Both the position numbers and the translations under genes were made by a program. Below, piece after piece: positions 41,757-49,869 of a stretch of 64,000 nt of DNA. Location: assembly GCF_000478275.1 (NCBI RefSeq), contig NZ_ASJB01000093.1, positions 83,311 through 147,310 of the forward strand, in the 5' to 3' direction. The notes beneath the pieces are model-generated. The model did no database searches. It was not told the DNA's origin and was given only the letters and a program-made list of their open reading frames with translations. Source of the DNA: Amycolatopsis orientalis DSM 40040 = KCTC 9412. Its GTDB lineage: Bacteria > Actinomycetota > Actinomycetes > Mycobacteriales > Pseudonocardiaceae. The stretch's first letter is position 1. Each line of letters starts with the position of its first letter.

Positions 41757-42899
41757 CTACGACGTTACTGACGGCGTGCCAATAGCTTGCCTGGGGTGTA
41801 CCACCAGCATTACACAGGAGACAACGGCCGCGAGGGCACCGAGCAACGGGCAAAGCCACATCGGCAGCACCCCGATCGCCAGCGAGCCGAGGCCGAAGCC
41901 CGACGCCTGGATGGTGAACGCCAGCGAGAACCCCTCCGACCGGCGGCGTTCCGGCAGCAGTTTCTGCAGGTTGACCGACGAAACGGCCATCAGCGGACCG
42001 GTGCAGAGACCGATCAGCGCGACCCCGCCGAGCAGCCCGGCCCAGCCGAAACCCGCCGACACCACGATCCCGCCGAGCACGAATCCGGCCAGGAACAGCC
42101 GCGGGTCACCGACCTTCCCCCGCGCCGCGTACAGCGCGCTCCCGGTGATGCTGGTCGCGCACAGCACGACGATCACGACCGCGGTCGCCGATTCCGGCGC
42201 GCCGAGCCGCTGGACCAGCGGGAGCAGGCCCACCTCGATGGTCGACAGCAACAGCCCGACAGTGAACAGCCCCATCAGCCACGGAACGCAAGCGGCGACC
42301 GGGATCGGCTGGTGCTCGACTGTCCTTTGTGGAGTGCGGGCGATCGTTCGCCGGGGCACGAGAAAGGCCGCGAGCAGGGCGACGACGGCCATCGCGAGGA
42401 CGGGGACCGCCGGGCCGGACGTCGCCAGGAGCGCCACCAGCAGCGGCCCGCCGACGATGACGCCTTCGAGGATCATCGCGTCGACCGAAACCGCCCTCGG
42501 CAGCTCCTCCTCGCTCACCGTTCCGGCGAGCAGTGTCCGGAATCCGCCGTTCAGGCCGCCCGCGACCAGCCCCGGCGGGATCGCCAGCGCGAGCAGCACC
42601 AGCTCCGGGGCACCGGCGGAAGCGGCCGCGGCCAGCACGAACAGTCCGGCGGCGACCAGCGGCAGCAGCACGACGAGGCCGCGCGCGGGTCCGACGCGGT
42701 CGAGCAGTCGTCCGGTCGGCACGGCGCCCACCATCTCGGCGGCGACGAAGACGGCCATCATGATGCCGCCGAGCCGGTACGAACCCGTCGTCGCGGTGGT
42801 GAGCACGGTGAAGGCCAGCGGCGCCATCGTGGCGGGCAGCCGGTTCAGCTGTACCCCCGCCGACCAGCGCCAATACCCGGAATTACGCAGCAAGGTCAT
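41757..42899 (-). CDS. MFS transporter
   Basis: A 380-residue major facilitator protein with about 12 membrane helices, no signal peptide and the MFS loop GRLLDRVGPARGL between helices 2 and 3. It is a little shorter than typical drug exporters (about 400). Substrate unknown. It is divergent from an ArsR-type regulator; the 61-nt gap contains a clear operator, so the regulator probably controls it. Confidence 0.85.
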   Translation of the reverse strand: MTLLRNSGYWRWSAGVQLNRLPATMAPLAFTVLTTATTGSYRLGGIMMAVFVAAEMVGAVPTGRLLDRVGPARGLVVLLPLVAAGLFVLAAAASAGAPELVLLALAIPPGLVAGGLNGGFRTLLAGTVSEEELPRAVSVDAMILEGVIVGGPLLVALLATSGPAVPVLAMAVVALLAAFLVPRRTIARTPQRTVEHQPIPVAACVPWLMGLFTVGLLLSTIEVGLLPLVQRLGAPESATAVVIVVLCATSITGSALYAARGKVGDPRLFLAGFVLGGIVVSAGFGWAGLLGGVALIGLCTGPLMAVSSVNLQKLLPERRRSEGFSLAFTIQASGFGLGSLAIGVLPMWLCPLLGALAAVVSCVMLVVHPRQAIGTPSVTS

Positions 42900-42937
42900 A
42901 CCGCGAACCCTGCCGAACGCACGCTGGCGGGCACTAT

Positions 42938-42959
42938 TGATTAGGGAATAGCCTAATCA
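42938..42959. promoter_or_regulatory. Operator of the ArsR-type regulator / MFS pair
   Basis: TGATTAGG (42938-42945) and CCTAATCA (42952-42959) form a perfect inverted repeat around GAATAG. It ends 1 nt before the regulator's ATG and covers its -10 box, so binding would block that promoter and probably that of the divergent MFS gene. Confidence 0.65.
42949..42954 (+). promoter_or_regulatory. -10 box, leaderless ArsR-type regulator transcript
   Basis: TAGCCT is followed by 6 nt and the ATG at 42961. It lies inside the operator palindrome, a layout for autorepression. Confidence 0.55.
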
Positions 42960-42960
42960 G

Positions 42961-43905
42961 ATGATCGAGCTGGTCCTCACGGCCGCGAGCGCCAACCGCG
43001 TCCGCTTCGGCATCTCCCCGCTCGACGAGACCATGGGCGCGATGCAGACGCTGCTCGGACGGCGCGGGCATCCGAGCCATCTGCCCTGGCTGCGCGAGGC
43101 CGCCGCCAAGCTGCCGCACCTGCCCATCGACGACTTCGCCAAGGTGATGGGCGCGCGGCACTACATCACCGACTTCCTCAGCCCGCCGCCGAGCGGTCCG
43201 GAGACCACCGCCGCCGCCCAGCTCGCCGAAATCCGCCGCACCCCGCCGGATCAGGTCGCCCGCGAGCTGTCCAAAGTGGACGCGGACCTGAGTGGACTAC
43301 CCGAGGATCCGGCCGAGGCCAGGGATCTGCTGGCCGGGCAGATGGAGATCGCCTGGACCGAACTGGTCGAACCGCATTGGCCGCGGATGCGCCGCTTCCT
43401 CGTCGCGGACATCGAGGAGCGGTCGCGGCGGCTGGCCGCCGGCGGTATCGCGCTGGTACTGGAGGACATCCACCCGCGCGTACGACTCGTCGACGACGTC
43501 CTGGTGATCGAGATGAAGGAACGCAGCCGGGTCCATCTCGACCGCCGCGGGCTGCTGCTGATCCCCGGGGTCTTCGCGTGGCCGTCGGTCGGGGTGATCA
43601 CGATGGAGCCGTGGCAGCCGTCGCTGCTGTACCCGGCCCGCGGCGTGGCCGAACTCTGGTCGGACCCCGAACGCCCGTCCGGCGCGCTCGCCGGAGTGCT
43701 CGGACGGACCAAGGCCGCGCTGCTCACGACGCTCAACGAGCCCGCGAGCACCACGGAGCTGGCGCGGAGACTGGGCTTCTCGGCGCCGACTGTCTCCCAG
43801 CATCTGACCGCGATGCGTGCCGCGGGTCTGCTCGACACGCGGCGCCGCGGCCGCGAAGTCCGTTATCTGCGTACCGAACTTGGCGACGCCCTGCTTCGAG
43901 CCTAG
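42961..43905 (+). CDS. ArsR-type winged-helix regulator with DUF5937 N-terminal domain
   Basis: A 314-residue regulator. The N-terminal 230 residues form the DUF5937 domain (SANRVRFGISPLDETMGAMQTLLGRRGHP...). The C-terminal ArsR-like winged helix covers about 240-310, with ASTTELARRLGFSAPTVSQHLTAMRAAGLLDTRRRGREVRY. No metal-binding Cys cluster is visible, so an organic signal is more likely. It probably represses itself and the divergent MFS exporter through the palindrome just before its start. Confidence 0.87.
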   Translation: MIELVLTAASANRVRFGISPLDETMGAMQTLLGRRGHPSHLPWLREAAAKLPHLPIDDFAKVMGARHYITDFLSPPPSGPETTAAAQLAEIRRTPPDQVARELSKVDADLSGLPEDPAEARDLLAGQMEIAWTELVEPHWPRMRRFLVADIEERSRRLAAGGIALVLEDIHPRVRLVDDVLVIEMKERSRVHLDRRGLLLIPGVFAWPSVGVITMEPWQPSLLYPARGVAELWSDPERPSGALAGVLGRTKAALLTTLNEPASTTELARRLGFSAPTVSQHLTAMRAAGLLDTRRRGREVRYLRTELGDALLRA

Positions 43906-43937
43906 GCTGGAAATGATCCACCGCGAAGGAGAACCCC

Positions 43938-44573
43938 ATGCGTATTGTCCACTTTGGACACGCTTGCACCCTGCTGGAGACCGAGGGCGCACGGATCCTG
44001 ATCGACCCCGGCACCTTCTCGGCCGGTTTCGAAGGTGAGCGGGAACTGGACGCCATCCTGATCACCCACCAGCATTTCGACCATCTCGACGCGGACAGGC
44101 TGCCCGCGCTGCTGGAGGCGAACCCCGGCGCACAGCTGATCGTCGACCCGGGTTCCGCCGAGGCCGTGCGCAAGATCGGCGCCGAGTTCCAGATCGCGAA
44201 TCCCGGCGACGCCTTCGGCATCGGCTCCAGCGGCATCGACGTCGTCGGGGGTGAACACGCCGTGATCCACGACGAGATCCCGGTGATCCCGAACGTCGGG
44301 TACATCGTCGATCACGGCGCCTTCTACCACCCTGGTGACTCGTTCTTCGTGCCGGAGCAGAAGATCGACGTCCTCGGCCTGCCCACCGGCGCCCCGTGGC
44401 TCAAGGCCGGCGAAGCCGTGGACTACCTGCGCGCTGTCTCCCCGCGTCTGGCCGTGCCGATCCACGAAGCCGTGCTCGCCCGGCCGCAGATGCACTACGG
44501 CCTGTTCGCCAACCTCGCCCCGGAAGGCACCGAGGTCAAGGTTCTCGACGTCGGGGTGCCGGTGAAGCTCTAG
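43938..44573 (+). CDS. MBL-fold metallo-hydrolase (UlaG-like)
   Basis: A 211-residue beta-lactamase-fold hydrolase. The metal motif is THQHFDHLD (H-x-H-x-D-H), further ligands are likely in GGEHAVIHDEIP and DHGAFYHPGDS, and the N-terminus MRIVHFGHACTLLETEGARILIDPG is of the UlaG/YtnP-like type. Substrate unknown. ATG with AAGGAGA upstream. The stop shares CTAG with that of the convergent DUF418 gene. Confidence 0.88.
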   Translation: MRIVHFGHACTLLETEGARILIDPGTFSAGFEGERELDAILITHQHFDHLDADRLPALLEANPGAQLIVDPGSAEAVRKIGAEFQIANPGDAFGIGSSGIDVVGGEHAVIHDEIPVIPNVGYIVDHGAFYHPGDSFFVPEQKIDVLGLPTGAPWLKAGEAVDYLRAVSPRLAVPIHEAVLARPQMHYGLFANLAPEGTEVKVLDVGVPVKL

Positions 44574-45709
44574 CGGTACGCGAGTTTGCGCACCAGGATC
44601 TCCGCCGGGCCCCGATAGGACCGGCGGTGCATCAGGTACGCGACGACGACCGAAAGCAACCACACCCCGAATCCGCAGGCGGCCGCGACGAACGTCCGGC
44701 CGCCCAGCCCCAGCATGAACGGGGGCGCCAGGATCAGACACGCCACCGACTGGAACAGGTACGCGCTCAAGGTGCGCTGTCCGAGCGCGGAGATCGCGGT
44801 GACCACGACGCCGCGGCGCTTCTTGCCGATCGCCATGCCGATGAGGCCGAACAGGCTGATGTAGCCGATCGCGCCGAACAAGCCCGCCCCTTCGTACATC
44901 AGCTTCGCGAGCCCGGCGGTTCCCTCGTCGAAATCGACGTAGTCGCCGGCGAAGAGGCCCATCGGCAGCGCGCCCGCGATCGCGACACCGAAGCCGCCGA
45001 ACACGCCGACGAGGAGAAGGTTCCGGTTCGGCTCCTCCAGCAGGCGCTTCTTCGCGGCCCACGCGCCCACCCACACGAAGAGGATCGATGACAGCAGGAC
45101 CGCCGTGCTGACCGGCCATTCCGTGAGCCGCTCCCGCACGGCGTCGCCGTACGTCGGCGCGAGTGACGACGCGTCCTCGACGGACGGGAAGGGCGCGCCG
45201 CCGCCGGAGTTCCCGCTGATCACCAGGTACATCAGCACGGCGAGATAGCAGAGGCCGAAGCCCAGATACAGCACCGGGATCCGGTAGAAGCCCTTGCCGC
45301 GCCGCAGGAGCAGCAAGGCGAACACCACGCCGATGACTCCGTACGCGCCGAGCACGTCACCGGAGAAGAACAGCACGCCGTCGACGGCGCCGAAGACCAG
45401 CAGCCAGGCGTGACGGCGAAGCAGGACACCACGTGTCCGCGTCCATGGCTCGCCCAACGCCTCCTGGCGATCCGCGAACTGCACCATCCCGTAGCCGAGC
45501 ATCATGCCGAACAGCGGCAGCGCGCACGCGTGGACGAGCACGAACAGCGCCACGAAGTACGGCCGTTCCAGGCCCTCAGGCGTCTGCTCGACGCCCGGCG
45601 TGTTCCCCAAGAAGATGCTCGCGGTATGCGCCAGCGCGACCAGCAACAGCGCGAAACCGCGGGCCAGATCGGGTGCGAGCACCCGCTCACTCGTCGGTAG
45701 CGATGACAT
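44570..45709 (-). CDS. DUF418 integral membrane protein
   Basis: A 379-residue protein with about 10 membrane helices. The N-terminal APDLARGFALLLVALAHT and the C-terminal ALGQRTLSAYLFQSVACLIL match DUF418, a relative of the acyltransferase-3-like membrane families. Function unknown. The ATG at 45709 has GGGGGAT upstream and leaves an upstream region (45729-45770) with TetR-type operator repeats. A TetR regulator gene lies directly upstream on the same strand. Confidence 0.87.
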   Translation of the reverse strand: MSSLPTSERVLAPDLARGFALLLVALAHTASIFLGNTPGVEQTPEGLERPYFVALFVLVHACALPLFGMMLGYGMVQFADRQEALGEPWTRTRGVLLRRHAWLLVFGAVDGVLFFSGDVLGAYGVIGVVFALLLLRRGKGFYRIPVLYLGFGLCYLAVLMYLVISGNSGGGAPFPSVEDASSLAPTYGDAVRERLTEWPVSTAVLLSSILFVWVGAWAAKKRLLEEPNRNLLLVGVFGGFGVAIAGALPMGLFAGDYVDFDEGTAGLAKLMYEGAGLFGAIGYISLFGLIGMAIGKKRRGVVVTAISALGQRTLSAYLFQSVACLILAPPFMLGLGGRTFVAAACGFGVWLLSVVVAYLMHRRSYRGPAEILVRKLAYR

Positions 45710-45728
45710 CGATCCCCCTTCGAAAGAT

Positions 45729-45770
45729 TTAGTATCCAAAGTACACTAAGTAATGTCCGACGGATACTAA
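45729..45770 (-). promoter_or_regulatory. TetR-type operator upstream of the DUF418 gene
   Basis: TTAGTATCC-AAA-GTACACTAA (45729-45749) is an imperfect palindrome, and a third half-site GGATACTAA (45762-45770) is the exact complement of the first. It lies 20 nt before the DUF418 start and 19 nt after the TetR stop. Confidence 0.6.
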
Positions 45771-45788
45771 TGCCGGGGGTGGTGCTTG

Positions 45789-46541
45789 TCAGCTCGCGTC
45801 GACGAGGGTGGCGATGCCGTTGAGGACGACGTCGAGGCCGAAGGCGAAATCGGGATCGTCGGCCTGGTCGGGTGGCGCGGCACCGAGTCCGGCGGTCAGG
45901 AAGCCCGCGGCGTCGGGGAACCGCTCCGGGTCGATCAGCTCGGCGAGCCCCTTGCCGTAGGACTGCTCGGCCTGCGCCTGGCTCAGCCCGCTGTCCTTCC
46001 TGCCCTCGGCGAGCTGGATGGCCTGCGCGCACGCGAGGCGGACGTAGCCGCCGATCAGCACCAGGATCCCGCCCTTGGTGTTCCAGTCCAGGCCCGTGTC
46101 GCGCAGCGTGCGCAGGAACGCGTCCATCCAGGCGACCGCGTGCGGACCGGCCGGGGGCCCGGAAAGCGGCAGCTCGACCAGCCACGGATGGCTCATCAGC
46201 ACTTCGCGGTTGGCCGCCGCGAGCGTGGTCAGCCCGGACCTCCAGTCACTGCCGGGGTCCAGCGCGGGCGGATCGCCGATGGCGACGTCGGCCATCAGCT
46301 CCAGCAGCTCCGCCTTCGAGCCGATGTGGCGGTACAGCGACATCTTCGTGACGCCGAGGTCCTTCGCCACGTTCGCCAGCGTCACGTTCGCGACGCCTTC
46401 GCGATCGGCGAGCGTCACCGCGGCCGCCACGACACTGTCGATGTCGAGCACCGACGGCCTGCCCCGCGTCGGCCGCTCCGACCGCCGCCAGAGCCGCATC
46501 AGCGTCGCCTGTGCGTCACCCTGGCCGGCGTCGTCGGTCAT
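45789..46541 (-). CDS. TetR-family regulator (TetR_C type)
   Basis: A 250-residue regulator. The helix-turn-helix lies at about 35-80 (AAAVTLADREGVANVTLANVAKDLGVTKMSLYRHIGSKAELLELM), followed by a C-terminal ligand domain. It overlaps the upstream deacetylase gene by 4 nt and precedes the DUF418 gene, whose promoter region has TTAGTATCC-type repeats it probably binds. Ligand unknown. Confidence 0.88.
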   Translation of the reverse strand: MTDDAGQGDAQATLMRLWRRSERPTRGRPSVLDIDSVVAAAVTLADREGVANVTLANVAKDLGVTKMSLYRHIGSKAELLELMADVAIGDPPALDPGSDWRSGLTTLAAANREVLMSHPWLVELPLSGPPAGPHAVAWMDAFLRTLRDTGLDWNTKGGILVLIGGYVRLACAQAIQLAEGRKDSGLSQAQAEQSYGKGLAELIDPERFPDAAGFLTAGLGAAPPDQADDPDFAFGLDVVLNGIATLVDAS

Positions 46542-47254
46542 CCGGTCAATCTAGCCCGCGATCGGGAGAGCGACCCGTAGGTGGTTCCGAAAGCGCGGTT
46601 CTCCAGCGAGACGTCCACGGCGTCGAGGAACGCCTGCCGCAGTCCCGGCCGGGCGAGGTCGGCGGCGTCGATGCCGAGCCGGACGAGCCCGCCGCGGCGC
46701 GCGGCCCTGGCGGCGGCGAGCACCAGCGCGAAGCACCGGACGGTCTCCGTCCGCTGCGACGGCCCGCCGAACTCCTGCACCCTGGCGCGCCGGACCTCGC
46801 CGGAGACCAGATCCCGCACCGAGACCAGGTCCGCGCACAGCGTGAACCCGTGCTCGCGCAAGGCCTGGAAGGTGCCCTCCGACGCGATCCAGCGCGGCGG
46901 CGCGAAGCCGTCGACGGCCATGCCGTTGGCGTCGAGCGCGGCCTTCGCCGCGATCAGCCGCAACCGCGCCTCGTGTGCGGGCAGAGCCGCGAACTCGGCG
47001 CGTTTGCCCAGGTAGACGGCGCGATGGGTAGGTGGAATGCGGTGGTCGTATCCGTGGAGGAGGACAGAGTCGCCGCGAGCGCGGCGGGTCCGTACCCACT
47101 CGGTCACCGGGCCCTCGCCGGTGCGAGCGGCGTAGAGCACGGACAACGGGACCTTGCGCCGGTCGAGTTCGGCCGCGAGGTCGGCACAGCGGTGCAACGT
47201 CCGGGTGGTCACGCCGGACAGGGAAACCAGCAAACGTGCGTCCACGATGCCCAT
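46538..47254 (-). CDS. Polysaccharide deacetylase-like protein (DUF2334)
   Basis: A 238-residue protein of the NodB/DUF2334 fold. Recognisable elements are ARLLVSLSGVTTRTLHRC near the N-terminus, the metal/active-site type segment LHGYDHRIPP and FAPPRWIASEGTFQALREHGF. The first catalytic Asp pair of true deacetylases is not obvious, so activity is uncertain. The stop overlaps the TetR start (4 nt), placing both in one operon. Confidence 0.75.
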   Translation of the reverse strand: MGIVDARLLVSLSGVTTRTLHRCADLAAELDRRKVPLSVLYAARTGEGPVTEWVRTRRARGDSVLLHGYDHRIPPTHRAVYLGKRAEFAALPAHEARLRLIAAKAALDANGMAVDGFAPPRWIASEGTFQALREHGFTLCADLVSVRDLVSGEVRRARVQEFGGPSQRTETVRCFALVLAAARAARRGGLVRLGIDAADLARPGLRQAFLDAVDVSLENRAFGTTYGSLSRSRARLTG

Positions 47255-47349
47255 TGGGCCAGACCGGCCTTGCGCCGGACTGACGACGGAGTGAACGCCG
47301 CAGGTCAGCCACGCGAGAACCAGCCCCTCCGTTCACCCGGCCGGGCGAA

Positions 47350-48231
47350 TCAGGCGGGCCAGTCGTCGAGCGAACGGCCGGTGATGCGTTCGTACGCGTC
47401 GATGTACCTCGCCCTGGTGGCGGCGACGATCTCCTCGGGCAACGGTGGCGGCTCCGGTCTCTCGAGCCGGTGCCAGCCGGAAGCGGGACCGGTGAGCCAG
47501 TCGCGCAGCGGCTGCTTGTCGAACGACGGCCGCGGCCTGCCCGGCGTACAGCCGCCTGCCGGCCAGTAGCGGGACGAATCCGGGGTCAGGACCTCGTCGG
47601 CGAGCACGAGGTTCCCCTCGCGATCGACGCCGAACTCGAGCTTCGTGTCGGCGAGCAGGATGCCGCGTTCGGCGGCGAACTCCGCGCCGCGGCGGTACAC
47701 CGCCAACGTCGCTTCCCGGACTTCTTCCGCCCGCTCGCGGCCGAACTGCCCGACGACGTCTGAGAAGGTGATGTTCTCGTCGTGCGAGCCGCGGTCGGCC
47801 TTGGTCGCGGGGGTGAAAATGGGTTCGGGGAGCCGGGAGGACTCGGTCAGGCCGGGGGGAAGTTCGACGCCGCAGACCGTGCCGGTCGCGCGATAATCGG
47901 CGAGACCGGTGCCGGTGAGATAGCCGCGGGCGACGGCTTCGACCGGCAACATCGCCAGCCGCCGCACCAGCAGCGCCCGGCCGCGGACCTCCGCGGGAAT
48001 GCGTTCGTCGTCGTAGGAGACCAGATGGTTGGGGAGGACATCGGAGAGCTGGGAGAACCAGAACACGCTCATCGCGGTGAGCACCCGTCCCTTGTCCGGG
48101 ATGGGCGTGTCGAAGATGACGTCGTAGGCCGAGATCCGGTCCGAAGTGACGAGCAGCAGATGCTCGTCATCGACGGCGTAGAGCTCACGGACCTTGCCGG
48201 CGGCGATCTTCGGGTATTCGAGCGTCGTCAC
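47350..48231 (-). CDS. purC: Phosphoribosylaminoimidazole-succinocarboxamide synthase (SAICAR synthetase)
   Basis: PurC joins CAIR and aspartate with ATP to give SAICAR. The 293-residue protein has the N-terminal GKVRELYAVDDEHLLLVTSDRISAYDV, the signature PVEAVARGYLTGTG and the ADTKLEFGV motif. The GTG at 48231 follows TAGGGT by 6 nt, suggesting a leaderless mRNA. Its product is used by PurB, encoded 6 kb away. It is divergent from a SAM hydroxide adenosyltransferase-like gene. Confidence 0.95.
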   Translation of the reverse strand: MTTLEYPKIAAGKVRELYAVDDEHLLLVTSDRISAYDVIFDTPIPDKGRVLTAMSVFWFSQLSDVLPNHLVSYDDERIPAEVRGRALLVRRLAMLPVEAVARGYLTGTGLADYRATGTVCGVELPPGLTESSRLPEPIFTPATKADRGSHDENITFSDVVGQFGRERAEEVREATLAVYRRGAEFAAERGILLADTKLEFGVDREGNLVLADEVLTPDSSRYWPAGGCTPGRPRPSFDKQPLRDWLTGPASGWHRLERPEPPPLPEEIVAATRARYIDAYERITGRSLDDWPA

Positions 48232-48237
48232 GGCTGC

Positions 48238-48243
48238 ACCCTA
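48238..48243 (-). promoter_or_regulatory. -10 box, leaderless purC transcript
   Basis: TAGGGT is followed by 6 nt and the GTG at 48231. Confidence 0.5.
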
Positions 48244-48266
48244 GCGATCAAGGATGATGGCTGATC

Positions 48267-49073
48267 ATGCCGATCCACTGCGTCTCCTTCACGACCGACT
48301 ACGGCTTGAGCGACGGTTTCGTCGCCGCCTGCCACGGGGTGATCGCGCGGATCGCCCCCTCGGCACGGATCATCGACGTGAGCCACGAGATCCCTCCGCA
48401 GCAGGTCAGGACCGGCGCCGAGGTGCTGGCGCAAACCGCGCCCTTCCTGCCGGACGCGGTGCACCTCGCCGTCGTCGACCCCGGCGTCGGGACCGCGCGG
48501 CGCGGCGTCGTGGTCGTCGCCGGGCGCGGAATCCTCGTCGGCCCGGACAACGGGCTTCTCATTCCCGCCGCCGAAACACTCAGCGGGGTGATAGCCGCGT
48601 ACGAACTCGCGTCACCGGAATACCGCCTTCCGGTGTCGTCGTCGACGTTCCACGGGCGCGACGTCTTCGCCCCCGCGGCGGCGCATCTCGCGCTCGGCGT
48701 CGCACCGGAGGAGTTCGGCCCGCCCGTCGACGACCTGGTGCGGCTGCCGGATCCGTTCGTCGCGGTGTTCCCGGGCAAGCTGGTGGCCGAAGTGCTCACG
48801 GTGGACCACTTCGGCAACGTCCAGCTGGCCGCGGGCCCGGCCGACCTCGAACTGGCGGGCCTGTCCGGCACGGTCTCGGTCAGCAGTGAGCGCGTGCTGG
48901 TGAAGGCGCTGGTCGGCGACACCTTCGGCACGGTGCCGCCGGGGGAGAACGTGCTCTACACCGATTCGGCCGGACGGCTCGCGGTCGCGGTGAACGGCGG
49001 CTCGGCCGCGTCGGTGCTCGGGCTCGGGCCCGCCCAGGAGTGCACGATCACCTCGTCGCCGACGGAGAGCTGA
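48267..49073 (+). CDS. SAM hydroxide adenosyltransferase-like protein (DUF62)
   Basis: A 268-residue protein of the DUF62 family, relatives of the SAM-dependent fluorinase and chlorinase. It has FTTDYGLSDGFVAACHG at the N-terminus, VDPGVGTARRG, the loop STFHGRDVFAPAAAHLA and the C-terminal VDHFGNVQLA. Most members hydrolyse SAM to adenosine and methionine with water as nucleophile. A role in halogenation is not supported, because no biosynthetic cluster is near. Its last 118 nt overlap the end of the MOSC gene on the other strand. Confidence 0.87.
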   Translation: MPIHCVSFTTDYGLSDGFVAACHGVIARIAPSARIIDVSHEIPPQQVRTGAEVLAQTAPFLPDAVHLAVVDPGVGTARRGVVVVAGRGILVGPDNGLLIPAAETLSGVIAAYELASPEYRLPVSSSTFHGRDVFAPAAAHLALGVAPEEFGPPVDDLVRLPDPFVAVFPGKLVAEVLTVDHFGNVQLAAGPADLELAGLSGTVSVSSERVLVKALVGDTFGTVPPGENVLYTDSAGRLAVAVNGGSAASVLGLGPAQECTITSSPTES

Positions 49074-49843
49074 CCCGGCCGGGTCACCGCCATCTTGATC
49101 CCGAACGAGACGCCGCCCTCGGGCTCGCGGCGGTAGTCCGCGAGCGACCGGATGGGCTCCGGGCCCGCTTTTTCGCCGGTCTCCTGATCGACCATCGGCA
49201 CCGTGCACCGGATGCAGACCTTGGCGTAGCCCAGCTCCACGCCGCCCGCGGTGAGCGAGCGGACTTCGTCCTCTCGATGCGGTTCCGGCCAGCCCGCGAC
49301 GACGATGTTGGGCCGGAAGCGGTCCATCGGCACGGCCTCGGCGCCCCGCGACGCGATCCGCTCGTTCAGACCGTCCAAAGAGGACTCCGAGGTGAGCAGG
49401 ATCGCGTGCGCGTCGGCGAACGCGGCGGTGCCGGGGACCTCGCCGTTGGTGACGCGCTCGTGCTCCGGCGCGAGCCCGACGAACACCGACGGGAGACCGA
49501 GGACCTCCGAGAACCACTCCGCGGCCTCGGCACCCTGGTGGACCCCCTTGCCCTGCCAGGTGAACGTCGCCGCCGGATGCCGCGGCCCGTCCGTGACCGT
49601 CTCGACCAGGAGTTCTTCGACGCCGGGAGCGGCGAGCCGCAGCCGGGCGCCGTCGTCGAGCACGTCGGCCCGGATCGAGGCCATCACCGGATGCTTCCGC
49701 TGACTGCGGAACTCGCCGTCGGCCGAAACGACCATCCAGGATCGGTCGAACGTCAGGCCCGCCGGGGTGACGTCGGCCGTGTCGACCGACGTCCCCGCGC
49801 AGCCTTTGACCGGGTAATAGACCAGCCTCGCCACTCTCGCCAT
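48956..49843 (-). CDS. MOSC-domain protein (YcbX-like)
   Basis: A 295-residue protein with an N-terminal MOSC beta-barrel (ARVARLVYYPVKGCAGTSVDTADVTPAGL) and a C-terminal MOSC domain (DRFRPNIVVAG, then KVCIRCTVPMVDQETGE with the conserved Cys). Family members bind molybdenum cofactor and reduce N-hydroxylated compounds (YcbX, mARC type). TAACCT lies 6 nt before the ATG, so it is probably leaderless. The C-terminal 39 codons overlap the SAM hydrolase gene antisense; the last 35 residues look unstructured. Confidence 0.87.
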   Translation of the reverse strand: MARVARLVYYPVKGCAGTSVDTADVTPAGLTFDRSWMVVSADGEFRSQRKHPVMASIRADVLDDGARLRLAAPGVEELLVETVTDGPRHPAATFTWQGKGVHQGAEAAEWFSEVLGLPSVFVGLAPEHERVTNGEVPGTAAFADAHAILLTSESSLDGLNERIASRGAEAVPMDRFRPNIVVAGWPEPHREDEVRSLTAGGVELGYAKVCIRCTVPMVDQETGEKAGPEPIRSLADYRREPEGGVSFGIKMAVTRPGQLSVGDEVIVHSWAGPSPSTDAAEPPFTATASRPAESV

Positions 49844-49849
49844 AGCCGC

Positions 49850-49855
49850 AGGTTA
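49850..49855 (-). promoter_or_regulatory. -10 box, leaderless MOSC transcript
   Basis: TAACCT is followed by 6 nt and the ATG at 49843. Confidence 0.5.
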
Positions 49856-49869
49856 GCGAGTCGTCCGCG

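Noticed and set aside
48267..49073. SAM-dependent halogenase
   Set aside because: The protein belongs to the DUF62 superfamily that includes halogenases, but there is no biosynthetic cluster, and most members are water-using SAM hydrolases.
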